Below, in pieces: positions 22,426 through 32,825 of a stretch of 64,000 bases of DNA. The stretch's first letter is position 1. The number at the start of each line of letters is the position of its first letter. The DNA is taken from the NCBI GenBank assembly GCA_019914995.1, contig CM034128.1, forward strand, positions 3,722,501 through 3,786,500, written 5' to 3'. The notes under the pieces are model-generated. The model was given only the letters and a program-made list of their open reading frames with translations, was not told the DNA's origin and ran no database searches. Origin of the DNA: Acanthochlamys bracteata (Eukaryota; Streptophyta; Magnoliopsida; Pandanales; Velloziaceae). A program made the position numbers and the translations under genes.

Positions 22426-25400
22426 TTACAAGGAGTGTATGGATTTAACCTTATCAATTGCCTGTTTAACTTTAGATAGAGGTTCTTCATAGACAAATGA
22501 GGGATCATCAAACTGAGAAGCCAAGCTTGGCTCTCCTAGAAGTGCTTGAAAACAATCAGCAACAGAGTTCGAAAGAGATTCAAGATTATATCCTCCTTCT
22601 AGAAAGAAAATACAGCGGCCTCCACAGAGCTCCTTTGCAAGTTGCTTAATATTTAATGCGAGCATGTAGTAGGTGGCTGTTGTGAATTGTAGACCAGCTA
22701 GTGGGTCAAGAACATGGGCATCATATCTGTAAGAAGAAAAGATAAAGTTAGTTTTGTACCTTCACATAGAACCCTCTGTAACAAAACTGAATCTAACACT
22801 ATTAGTTTTCCAGCATTCTTGGTTATTGTTTGAATATATATATATATATGATAAAACTATATTTTCAACTCAATTTAACATCACACAAAATTAATTTCTC
22901 AGTTTGATGACAAAACTGCAGACCAAATAATGTCCATTACATGCATCCCTTTGAGCATTTCTAGGAAGGGAGTAGATGCAACTAGTTCTTTTCAACTTAT
23001 CTATTTGTTGTTGTTGCTAGTCTCCAAATTAATGGCAGCATAAATTAGACATCTAAAGGAAGGAGCTGTTGGAAACATTGCTCCCAGAATCAGCGGCAAT
23101 GTATGTGGAAGTGAGACTTCATGAAGCCAGGGAAAAGGATGATAGTGCCCAACATTGCAACTAAAAGTGAACTCACCCGGCTGATACCAGAATGATATCA
23201 GGCTTAAATCTTTGTGCGCAAGGCGCAATAACCTCATCAAACACTGCCCTCATCGATTTGTCACCTGATCCTCCTGGCAAGGGCAGGTTTAGTGTTGTTC
23301 CTTCACCTTTTCCTTGGCCAACTTGTTCTATTTTACCCGTACCAGGGTAGCTTCCGATCTACATTGTTAAAGGGAAATATTTATATATTAGATGGTCCCA
23401 TGAACTTTGAAACTTAGATAGTAAGTACTTCATTGACATAAGCACCAAAATGGAAGCAACAATATGTGCAGTGAACTTGACAAAGTAAATAACATAGTGC
23501 ACTGAGAAACCAAAACAAAATTTATTACAAGTCTTGCCAGGCATGCAACAAGGGCAAACCAAAGACTAGAAGATCCACCACATCTATTAAATATGATATG
23601 GAAGCAAATATTTTGTGTCAACAAAATATAATGATGTGTAAGCTCAAGATAACCATGACATGTGAAAGAATAATTGAAGATAGTTTAGCTGACAATGTAA
23701 TAGGCTATCACTTCACTATGAATAACTTCAAGGTACCGGTACCTAACGCATAACTCTGTACCTGATGGGTCGAGAGGAAGAATATGTTAGGATCCTCATA
23801 AAATGCATCACATGTTCCATTGCCATGGTGGACATCAAAGTCAATTATGAAAACTCGTCTCAAGCCATGAACAAGTTGAGCATACCGAGCAGCCACCGCA
23901 ATGTTTCCAAAGATACAAAAGCCCATAGGACCTTCTGGAACAGCATGATGTCCTGGTGGCCTAATTAATGCAAATCCCACTGGAGGATTCAGGTTCGAAC
24001 TTGATGCAGCAACCTAAAATAGTTATTTTTAATGTTAGATAATCATCACCTTGTAACAAAAGCACCAGCAGTAAATGGCTACTTTGACTATAGTGGGAAG
24101 GATTAGTCATTACAACTGAATCAACCAGAGAAATTCCAGCACCAGCTGCCATAAGTGATTCTTGGAACGTCTGCAAGAGTAAAAACCTAGAAATTAAATA
24201 GCAATCCTGATAATACTGGAAAACATGGCTTCTGTATTGAGCTTTCTAGAAATCCCCATCATCTAGACAAATACCAAAACTTTGATTACCATTTCTTGTG
24301 TATCAACATTGACTAGCTCATGCAAGACTAGTGCAAGATGTAACAGTCTATGTCAGTAGACAAAACAGAAAATTAGGTCTAGTTGATCGACTCCCTAAGC
24401 AGATCAGAAGATATGTCCTTTTGTAACTGTTCTTTAAAAGATAGCTAAGTTTGCCAAAATGTTGCATAAACTTCTAGCTACTTAATTATATAATCTTATT
24501 TCAAACCAGAATGAGAACAGGCAGATTCCAGTCTTCCTTTGCATGATTATCACAATGAAAGTTGATTGCTGATGATGTTTAGTTAGTCTAGTAACAGATA
24601 TTTGGCAATCAAGAGTTCATGGCAACTGAGTATTATCCATCTATACACAAAACCAAGATTTCACTGCAAATAATTAACCAAGTCCAGGTTTCGCTGGAAA
24701 AAACAGAAGATGACATAACATCAAGTATTCAAGTGCACACAAAACTAAATGGAAATGATAACTAAAAGGACATGATATTACTGTTTCAGTGGCATAAGTT
24801 GGTCCAGATCCATCAATGAAAATGATACCTTCATCAGAAGCCTTCAACATAGCCTGTGAAAGGTGAAAACTCTAGTTTTAGTTCACAGAATTCTTCTTCT
24901 GCAGTGTACAAAATTACTTGCAAATCCAGCCATCTTAGGCAAAATAAAGAACAAGTCAAAAAGCAGAAAAATAGAACTACATTCACTGATCAGATTACAC
25001 TGTTTCCCACAGTGGATGGCATTTCAAAAAGTTTTAAACTTCACCTCAACAACTATGAAGACCGAACAAGGAACAATCAGCACCACAATTTCAGAGATAT
25101 TAACATGTGAAAAACTGAAGGGCAAATTATTGGAATTTGCAAAAGAGGACTGTGATAAAAGATTGCTCAATGTTAGAGAAAGATCCAAGCACAACATAGT
25201 TAATATGCGTAATTTCTTCTGGTTGTGTCACTGTGATTACCATGAGAGAGAAGTTTAGAACCATCAGAATTACTTCAGAAGAAACAAATAATTTCTGAGG
25301 CTCACCTAATTTACTGGTTGTTTCTGCTGTAGAAATTACTGGTCAATAAATGATGATGCTAAATAGCAATTCTACTGAAGCAGGATGATAATGAAGAAAC

Positions 25401-27291
25401 ATACATGATGATCACCATCTAAAGAACCACTATGAACAGAAAAGCTACAAAGAACTCCAAAGAAGCACCTCAAGCACCATATACAAGCCAAATTTCATAA
25501 AATGCACAGTGGAACTGATAATGCTGTAGGACGTCCTATGAGTCTAATCTATAGTGACATCACATCGCTAACTTTACATGTGACATGAGGGCTAAACAGC
25601 GAGAATGGTTTGAAAGATTTCTTACATTCCAAATAAGATGAAGCTTTGCAATGCTCTTAGTGCAAAATCCCCAAAAAATAACAACAATTACCTTCTCAAG
25701 GCCAGTAACATAACTCCTAGCATGGACGCTTGCTATGTCATCGAGTGAGGCAGGTTGGAAATTTTGTATTTCAAGGACCTCTGAGCCACGATGCTGGAAG
25801 GAGAATATTCATATCTCAATGTTTACTGGAATCAGTATGTATAACAGATGATGGCCCTTTATCTAGATATAATAAGAAAAATATGTATGAGAGGATCTTG
25901 AAGCACATGATAATAACTTCACAATATTATCAACTAACAAACACGAGCATCTGACATCAGGTTTCCAGGAAAGCATCAATCACCTTTGACGTGAGTTCCA
26001 TGCTCTGAAGTGCGTTAACAATTGCAGGTACCCTTAAGTTTGATTCTGGGTGCGATTCCTGAATATAAAAAGAATTAATGAACAACGAAAATGTACAGGA
26101 TCTACAAAAGATACAAGAAAGTGTATCTTCAGTTTTCTTCTTATATGAAAACTGTGAAGATTCATCCCCTTTAAATTCTGACTAAAAGGCCATATTCCAG
26201 AATCACAGCTTCATGATGGATAAGATATTTCCTAACTTTTGTACAGATAATTTATGCTCATAATCAATTAGTCCTTACGAACATGCTCCATGCTAAAATA
26301 GCGCTGAACACCTAGCACACAAGCTAATACCCTAGCAAACATGAGGCACACATGTATATGCATGTCATAAAACGGTGTAAGGCGAATGGTTCAGTGCCAC
26401 AAATTTATATGTTTCTGAGATCGCACCTTATTATGACCCATTGCAGGAGAAACACAATATATGAGACGTGCATCCTGTAGCATAGTCGTTGGAAACTGTT
26501 GTGCTTCCTTCTTGGAACGAGTGCTGGAAAATGCGAAGTTCCCACCATCTTCAGCGGCACATGACATGTATAACCTGGGGTATTGATTAAAATTCCTTCC
26601 ACAGTTTTTTGTTCGGAGGTCAAGCACCAAGCCAGTTCTTAGCAACATGCTTTCAGTGTTGATCAATGAAAACCAATTACCTGCATATCAAGCAAATATC
26701 ATATAGTAAATATTCAATGGCAGGAAACCATCACACCTTCAAGTCTGCACACAAAAGATTTAACTTTAGTCAACTGAGAGATCAAGACTTCGCACCAAAT
26801 TAACTTAGAAGACTACCCAAAAACTGCAACTGAGCTGATAAATCAGATAACCATGCATAGTCAATCACATAAAATATAGCAAAAAATCTTTACAACTAAT
26901 AAGTTCACATGATAGTTTGTATTTGATCTAAAAGAACTATGCTGTAACTTACTTCAGCAGATCAAATGCCCTGGAAACTGAATCCGTTAGATAGCTCTCC
27001 GTTTTCACTTATCAGTTTCATTTACTAGACAACCAAATTATCAAAACAAAATTCAACCAGACACAAAATGCTAAGTATGACATCTATATTCCTTCGCCAC
27101 TACACCGCTGCAGCATACAAACAAACAGTTGGTGTGCATTATATAGAGAGAACAAAAAGAGATCAACAAACACATATATAGAACTACCGAGCAACGCAAT
27201 CAACAAAATCTAAACTTTTTTTCATGTTCTTTTCTCTTTTACCTGTTGAGAGTGGAGAAGAGGAAGAAGATAGCAGTCTACGGAGCTCCAT
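22426..27291 (-). CDS. HDA14: Histone deacetylase 14-type (class II HDAC), plastid/mitochondrial
   Basis: Zinc-dependent lysine deacetylase. The Arabidopsis homologue HDA14 acts in chloroplasts, for example on Rubisco activase. Nine exons on the minus strand: 27291-27243, 26680-26427, 26058-25984, 25793-25692, 24853-24782, 24170-24114, 24013-23762, 23358-23177, 22726-22426; frame is kept and gives 447 residues. The catalytic His pair is in RPPGHHAVPEGPMGF (H225, H226). Zinc ligands are D263 and H265 in DFDVHHGNG and D350 in SAGYDAH. The C-terminal FFLEGGYNLESL is also conserved. The N-terminus is Ser-rich (MELRRLLSSSSSPLSTG), like a transit peptide. The gene runs away from a divergent PPR gene, with 330 bp between the two start codons. 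Confidence 0.93.
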
Positions 27292-27621
27292 TGGTTTCTC
27301 TGTTACTTCAACCACATAATTAGAACAAGGCCCAAAATCAAAACCCCCCAACAAAGGGGCTTCTTGTATTAACACATTGCTAAAGGTGTTATTCGTAAAA
27401 CATAATTTCAAAAACCATATAAACCGGTAATCTAAATTATTAAATAGTCAGGGTCTCTAGCGCATAAAACATAATAGAAGATACAAGAGTTAATTTTTTC
27501 AATTTATCATATAAAAATAAATTTTTAAAAAGATCTCATAATAAATAAATTTATTAGGAAAAGCTCGCGCTATGTCTTTCTCTTTCTTTTTTTTAACGTT
27601 GGGTTTTTGCTTCGACGAGCC
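27292..27621. promoter_or_regulatory. Shared divergent promoter of HDA14 and a PPR gene
   Basis: The two ATGs are 330 bp apart and point outward, so both 5' UTRs and core promoters must lie within this interval. The right part includes a pyrimidine-rich stretch (TCTTTCTCTTTC near 27572) just before the PPR start. No canonical TATA box was assigned. Confidence 0.55.
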
Positions 27622-29778
27622 ATGGCGGGCTCTGCAGCTGCATCGGTGCTCAACCGTCTGATACAGAACGCGATTCACCCTAAAAAGATTAACCGCCGCG
27701 GCCGTTCATCTTCTAAAAACCCAACCTTTGATATCTCAACCTCCATCAATTCCGGGGATCTACGTGGCGCAATCTCCTCTCTATCCGCCACGTCATCACC
27801 TCTGAATCCTTCTGTTTACACTCGTCTGCTTCGGCTCTGCTCTTCTCGCCGTGCTCTTACTGAAGCTCGCCGTGTTGAATCTCACATTATAGGCTGTTCA
27901 ATTACTCCCTCCACCTTTTTACTGAACCGGGTGATCGAGTGTTATGCGAATTGTGGTACCTTGGTAGATGCACGAGAACTGTTCGATGAAATGCCGAACA
28001 GAGATGGTGGTACTTGGAATGCTATGATTTCTGCGTACTCAAAATCGAATTGTCCTGATAAAGTTATCGATGTGTTTCTTTCAATGAATAGGGGGGGTGT
28101 TCGCGGGAATGACACGACTTTTGCCTGCGTGTTGGCTGCGTGCGCTGATTTTGTGGAGATTATTTTGGCTAGGCAGGTGCATGGAATGGTGTTGAGACTT
28201 GGGCACTGCTCGAATGTGATTTTGGGTACTTCATTTGTTGATGTATATGGTAAGTGCTGGGTGATTGATGATGCACGGAGGATGTTTGATGAGATGTCCG
28301 AGCGTAATGAGATCACTTGGAATGTGATTGTGCGACGATATCTTGAGCTGGGTAGAGGAGTGGATGCAGTGGAAATGTTCTTTGAAATGGTTAGAGAAGG
28401 AACAAATCCAATAAGCTTTACTGTTTCTAATGCTCTTATTGCTTGTTCGGAGATTATGGGCCTTAGGGAGGGTTGTCAGATACATGGGATTGTCATCAAG
28501 AGTGGTTTTGAAGGGGATTCGGTTGTTGGGAATTCGCTTCTGGGAATGTATGCTAAGTGTGAGTTACTTGACTATGCACAGAAGTTGTTTGATTTGTCAG
28601 TTACAAAGGATGTTGTTTCATGGACTTCAATGGTCTCGCATTATGCAGCATGCGGGAGAATTGATGAGGCAGAGAAGCTCTTTCTCAAGATGCCTGTACG
28701 GAATGTAGTCTCCTGGAATGCCATCCTTGCAGGATATGTTAGCTTTGCTTGTTGGGACAGAGCAGTGAATCTGATTTCCTGGATGCAAAAGGAAGCTGAA
28801 GATTTTGACTCAGTCACACTTGGATTGATTTTGAATTTATGTGCTGGGCTTTCAGATCTTGAGCGAGGCAAACAGGTTCACGCTTTCATATATAGGAAAG
28901 AGTTGTTCCTTGACCCTTTTGTTGGTAACTCTCTTGTTGACATGTATGGGAAATGTGGGAGTTTGAGAAGTGCAGAACGCTGGTTTTTTGAGATGGGCAC
29001 TAAAAGAGATAGGATATCATGGAATTCGTTGATATCAAGCTATGCTAAGTATGGACGAAGTGAAGATGCATTGACTGCATTCACCGAGATGCAACTGGAA
29101 GCTGATCCCAACGAATTTACATTCAGCACACTCTTGGCTGCTTGTGCTAATATTTTCATGCTTCAACATGGTAAGCAGGTTCATGGCTTCATGTTAAGAA
29201 ATGGTTTCCAAATGGACTGCGTCATCAGAGGAGCTCTTGTTGACATGTATTCCAAATGTCGATCAATAGAATATGCCATCAAGGTCTTTGAAGAGGAGGG
29301 GTCACCGGATATAATACTGTGGAATTCAATAATACTTGGATGTGCCTATAATGGCAGAGGTGAATATTGCCTCGACCTCTTTGAAATGATTCACAAAACT
29401 GGAGTTAGTGCAGACCATGTTACATTCATAGGAGTGTTGCTTGCTTGTATAGGTGAAGGTTTAGTGACACTGGGTTGCAGATACTTTGATTTGCTTACCA
29501 CTGAGTATAATATCACACCAAGAATAGAACACTATGAGTGCATGATTGAATTATTCAGTAAGCATGGACACATGACTGAGCTGAACGAATTTATAAAAAG
29601 AATGCCATTTGAGCCAACCACACCTATGTGGATAAGGATTTTTGACTCTTGCCGAGAGCATGGAAATAAAGAACTGGGAGAACGTGCCGCAGCATGTATT
29701 AACAAATCTAATCCCTTGAATCCTGTCAAATTTGACATTATTTCAGATTCAGTTACGAGTCACAATTATCTGACATGA
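27622..29778 (+). CDS. PLS-class pentatricopeptide repeat protein
   Basis: Single-exon gene of 718 residues. The first in-frame ATG is at 27622; the upstream TTG is not a plant start. It contains many PPR units with typical signatures (FDEMPNRDGGTWNAMISAYSK, FVGNSLVDMYGKCG, VVSWNAILAGYV) alternating in the P-L-S pattern. The end holds a short E-like segment (MWIRIFDSCREHGNKELGERA) without E+ or DYW domains. Such proteins usually act in mitochondria or plastids as site-specific RNA-binding factors, often in C-to-U editing. The overall layout resembles At3g26540 of Arabidopsis, but this is from memory and weak. The target RNA cannot be predicted here. Confidence 0.88.
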   Translation: MAGSAAASVLNRLIQNAIHPKKINRRGRSSSKNPTFDISTSINSGDLRGAISSLSATSSPLNPSVYTRLLRLCSSRRALTEARRVESHIIGCSITPSTFLLNRVIECYANCGTLVDARELFDEMPNRDGGTWNAMISAYSKSNCPDKVIDVFLSMNRGGVRGNDTTFACVLAACADFVEIILARQVHGMVLRLGHCSNVILGTSFVDVYGKCWVIDDARRMFDEMSERNEITWNVIVRRYLELGRGVDAVEMFFEMVREGTNPISFTVSNALIACSEIMGLREGCQIHGIVIKSGFEGDSVVGNSLLGMYAKCELLDYAQKLFDLSVTKDVVSWTSMVSHYAACGRIDEAEKLFLKMPVRNVVSWNAILAGYVSFACWDRAVNLISWMQKEAEDFDSVTLGLILNLCAGLSDLERGKQVHAFIYRKELFLDPFVGNSLVDMYGKCGSLRSAERWFFEMGTKRDRISWNSLISSYAKYGRSEDALTAFTEMQLEADPNEFTFSTLLAACANIFMLQHGKQVHGFMLRNGFQMDCVIRGALVDMYSKCRSIEYAIKVFEEEGSPDIILWNSIILGCAYNGRGEYCLDLFEMIHKTGVSADHVTFIGVLLACIGEGLVTLGCRYFDLLTTEYNITPRIEHYECMIELFSKHGHMTELNEFIKRMPFEPTTPMWIRIFDSCREHGNKELGERAAACINKSNPLNPVKFDIISDSVTSHNYLT

Positions 29779-29829
29779 GAATGACATAAATCAGAGCATG
29801 ATGTACTGATCCACACCAAACTTTTGTGA

Positions 29830-29919
29830 GATGTCTTCTAATGGAATTCAACGAGAAGCTCAGAGTAGTAGCAGTGGTTTATGGATGTCTTCTAATGGGA
29901 TTCATCAAGAAGATCAGAG
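29830..29919. repeat. Tandem duplication downstream of PPR gene
   Basis: Two 36-bp copies, starting GATGTCTTCTAATGG at 29830 and 29884 with period 54, differ at 4 positions. They lie in the presumed 3' UTR of the PPR gene. Confidence 0.8.
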
Positions 29920-30173
29920 GATTTTACAGGAGGTTATGTACAAGCAAGCTGATTTTATTTCTGGACTTTCCACATGTTTGGAAGTTCAAAGAACAAGTTT
30001 GATCAGGTGATCAGCTGTGCATCTTCCATTTGTACCTAGGCTTTTACAGGAGGTGGTAGAGCATCAGGTTGGTTATATATCCAAACAATGGAAGATTTAA
30101 ACAATTTTTGAATAGTATCCAATTTCTATTTATTCCTTACTTTTGTTTTGTTTCCTATCATGTTGCAGAGTGA

Positions 30174-30923
30174 CTCTAAAGAGAGCCAGTTGTGGGACAA
30201 TTCCAGTTTGGAGCGTTTGATAGATTTGCAGTTGGTTGTCATGGACAGAAGAGAAATGGATAACTGAACATCCATGCTACCATGCTGCGGACATTTATCA
30301 AGAGCTGGGTAAGTCTAGCTTTATTAATCATTCAGTTGCTAGCATAATATGATGGATTCCTGCTACCTTGGTTTGATTTTAATTTCTGATTGCTGACATA
30401 CGAGACCATTAGCAGGTATTAAGAGCTGAAGAGTTTCTCAGAGATTTTTTAGTTCAACTAAGAGAGTCACACTGTGGCTATTCCACGAGCAGATTCTAGG
30501 TGCTTCAGTTTTCCTGGAGTTGGCATACCTCCAAATGTCCTGCCGAATACGAAACACAAAAAGAGGGTAACTACGGTGGTTCTATATGATGTTCGGAGTT
30601 CATAGAATTTTGGGGTAAGTTTGACAGTTGACACTCCTGATAACTTCTCTTTCCTTCAGTCTTCATATTAAGTTTATTTATTTTCAAGAGTTTGTTGAAT
30701 AGAAAACGGTTTATTTTCTTCTTTCTTTCTGTTTACAGGTCATGAAAATTGTTTTGAGTTTGCTGTGGCTGAGGTATGGATTCTGGACTCCAGAGCAAAA
30801 GAAGATGCAGCAGCATATGAACCAAGGAACACAACTTCTAGTTGGCAAATCTTGTTTCAGAGTGGTGTGCCATCAAGTAGAGCAGACACTTTGCGCAAGT
30901 TGGAAAAGATCATTTTAGATTGA
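30174..30923 (+). pseudogene. Exon-like fragments of unknown identity
   Basis: Several pieces look like coding exons. 30739-30923 follows a TTACAG acceptor and reads ENCFEFAVAEVWILDSRAKE through PSSRADTLRKLEKIILD to a TGA. Upstream, about 30480-30613 contains RVTTVVLYDVRSS followed by an in-frame stop before a GGGGTAAGT donor. Near 30170-30308 a TGCAG acceptor precedes SDSKESQLWDNSS, and another frame gives YHAADIYQELG before a TAAG. No frame joins all pieces without a stop, so a gene remnant or alternative 3' exons of the preceding PPR transcript are both possible. Family not recognised. Confidence 0.3.
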
Positions 30924-31182
30924 GTATGCAAATTTCCTTTTCTATACTTTTTGTACAAATAGCTAAAAAACATTCCCCTAGTCTCCCTGTATACAGTTTC
31001 ATCAAGAAATTGATAGGAGAATCTTTTGTGCAAGTCCTAACAAAATTGGGTTACATCAATTTTCTACAAATTCAATGCACTTGCTTCGTGAATGAAATTG
31101 CTTTCTTCACTTGGCAAAATAGACATTTCTTGCATATAATGGTCAGTGAATTTGATTTCTTTCATTTCATCAGTCACAGATT

Positions 31183-32754
31183 CTAACATTCTGTAAATTT
31201 CCTGCGTTTCAATGTGGGACTTATCTTCAGCAAAACATATGTGTTCCTACCTCTGACTTCATTCCAGCTGCAGCCAGGTTTCTTTGTCAATCCTTTTTCT
31301 TTCATAATTGCCCAAGTTTGCCTAGCGTCCTCCCACTGAGCAGCTGCAGAGTAAACATTGGACAATGCAACATGCCAATACTCCATTATGAGGATCCAGA
31401 GCAAAGAGATACTCTTCCATGTAATGGGCATGCTGCCTGAAACTGCACCCCATGCTCCCACACTGTGTTGGAACTACCTTTGATGGTCAAGTGTTCCAAG
31501 AACTCCATGGCTTCTTTGGGTTGGCGTTTCAGACCAAGGGCATCAATGAATGCTGCATAATGTTCGGTGCGAGGACTACATCCGGTGTGGCTACAAGCAG
31601 AAAGCACTGCAAGAAAAATCACATTGGTTGGTTCAATATTTTCATATATCCTCTTAAATGTAGTGATTGCTTCGCATCACTTCTGTGCAAAACCAGCAAG
31701 CAATGAGTTCCACGAGATGCAACCTGCCGCCAAAAGCATGTTACCTCATTTTAGCATACATGTCTATCAAAGCGTTATAGAAGAAAAGATTGAAAGAATC
31801 CATCCCTATACGCCTTCTGATTATGAACCCATGGAGCATTTGCCATGTCCTACAAGTCCCAAGCTTGCACGAAGAGCTAAGTACGGACACTAATGTGAAC
31901 CCTGTAGGCCGATATCCTTCATCAACCATTTGCTGTAAGCTTGAACAATCGGCATCACTGCACTTTCTGTACCCATCGATCATTTCATTAAATATAATAA
32001 TGGGAAGAATAAATTCAAATCTTTATAATTATGGGAGTAAAACTCTATAGTACTTGCTCTCCCGCTGAGTTCTATAATGTGAAGCGGATTACTATTTTTA
32101 AATGAAGCGAATTAACTGCTTTGAATTGAATCGAGCTATTTGCCCAGATATAAAGTGGCCATGAAATGAGTTTAGCTGAGATCCTAGGCAGATACTTGAT
32201 TTCATATACATTTGGTGATTTAATGTTCTTCTCGAGCAAATCTAGCAGCAACAACTCCTATAACAGTGAACTTATCCATCACAATCTCAAACGAATTCTT
32301 TCTCATAGATGTGAACAACTCCAGAGCTTCTTCATCCAACTCGTTATGAGTCAAACTCGATATCATGGTATTAAAGCCAACAATGTTTCTCTGCGGCATT
32401 TCATCAAGTTGTTGTTTGAAACCGGCACTGAACTGCCAACTCTGGCGTAAGCCGGAAAAGTGTGTTGTCTGAATGTTGGTTTTTATCAGATATGCTGTTA
32501 AACGTAACGAGAGATGAAGAGATATCACCATACTTCGCGTTCATGTCAACGATGTGGTTCCATAGAAGAGTGTGTTAAGCAAGAGAAGATTTTACAAACA
32601 TGGAATGAAGAACGCGGCCGAGTGAGAGATCGCTAGCTGCTGTATAGCGTTCGATTTCGCGAGACAAATAGCTCAAAGGCCACCATGGAATCCCTCGCCG
32701 GCGCAGACATGCATGATGGCGTGAGAAAGATTTTAATATGAAATTTGAACTCAT
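31183..32754 (-). pseudogene. Decayed PPR gene (PLS/E class)
   Basis: PPR segments lie along the minus strand in the correct N-to-C order but in different frames. 32754-32575 starts MSSNFILKSFSRHHACL and reaches GRVLHSMFVKSSLA before a stop. 32531-32220 contains DEMPQRNIVGFNTMISSLTH. 31983-31741 contains SVLSSSCKLGTC and YNALIDMYAKM. 31622-31386 contains LAVLSACSHTGCSPRTEHY. 31461-31183 contains the E-type segment ALSNVYSAAAQWEDA and KKPGCSW. Several frameshifts and losses separate them; one is an apparent extra base giving a stop near 32573. It faces the intact PPR gene starting at 32826, with 71 bp between the two ATGs. Confidence 0.88.
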
Positions 32755-32825
32755 TATTGAGCCTTTCCTTATTTTAACTTGGTTGGAAGTCGCATAGCGA
32801 AGCCCAGTGGTGATGACCAGTGGTG

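Noticed and set aside
24863..25258. 131-residue plus-strand open frame inside an HDA14 intron
   Set aside because: It lies antisense within an intron between two well-supported HDA14 exons, has ordinary low-complexity composition and shows no domain.
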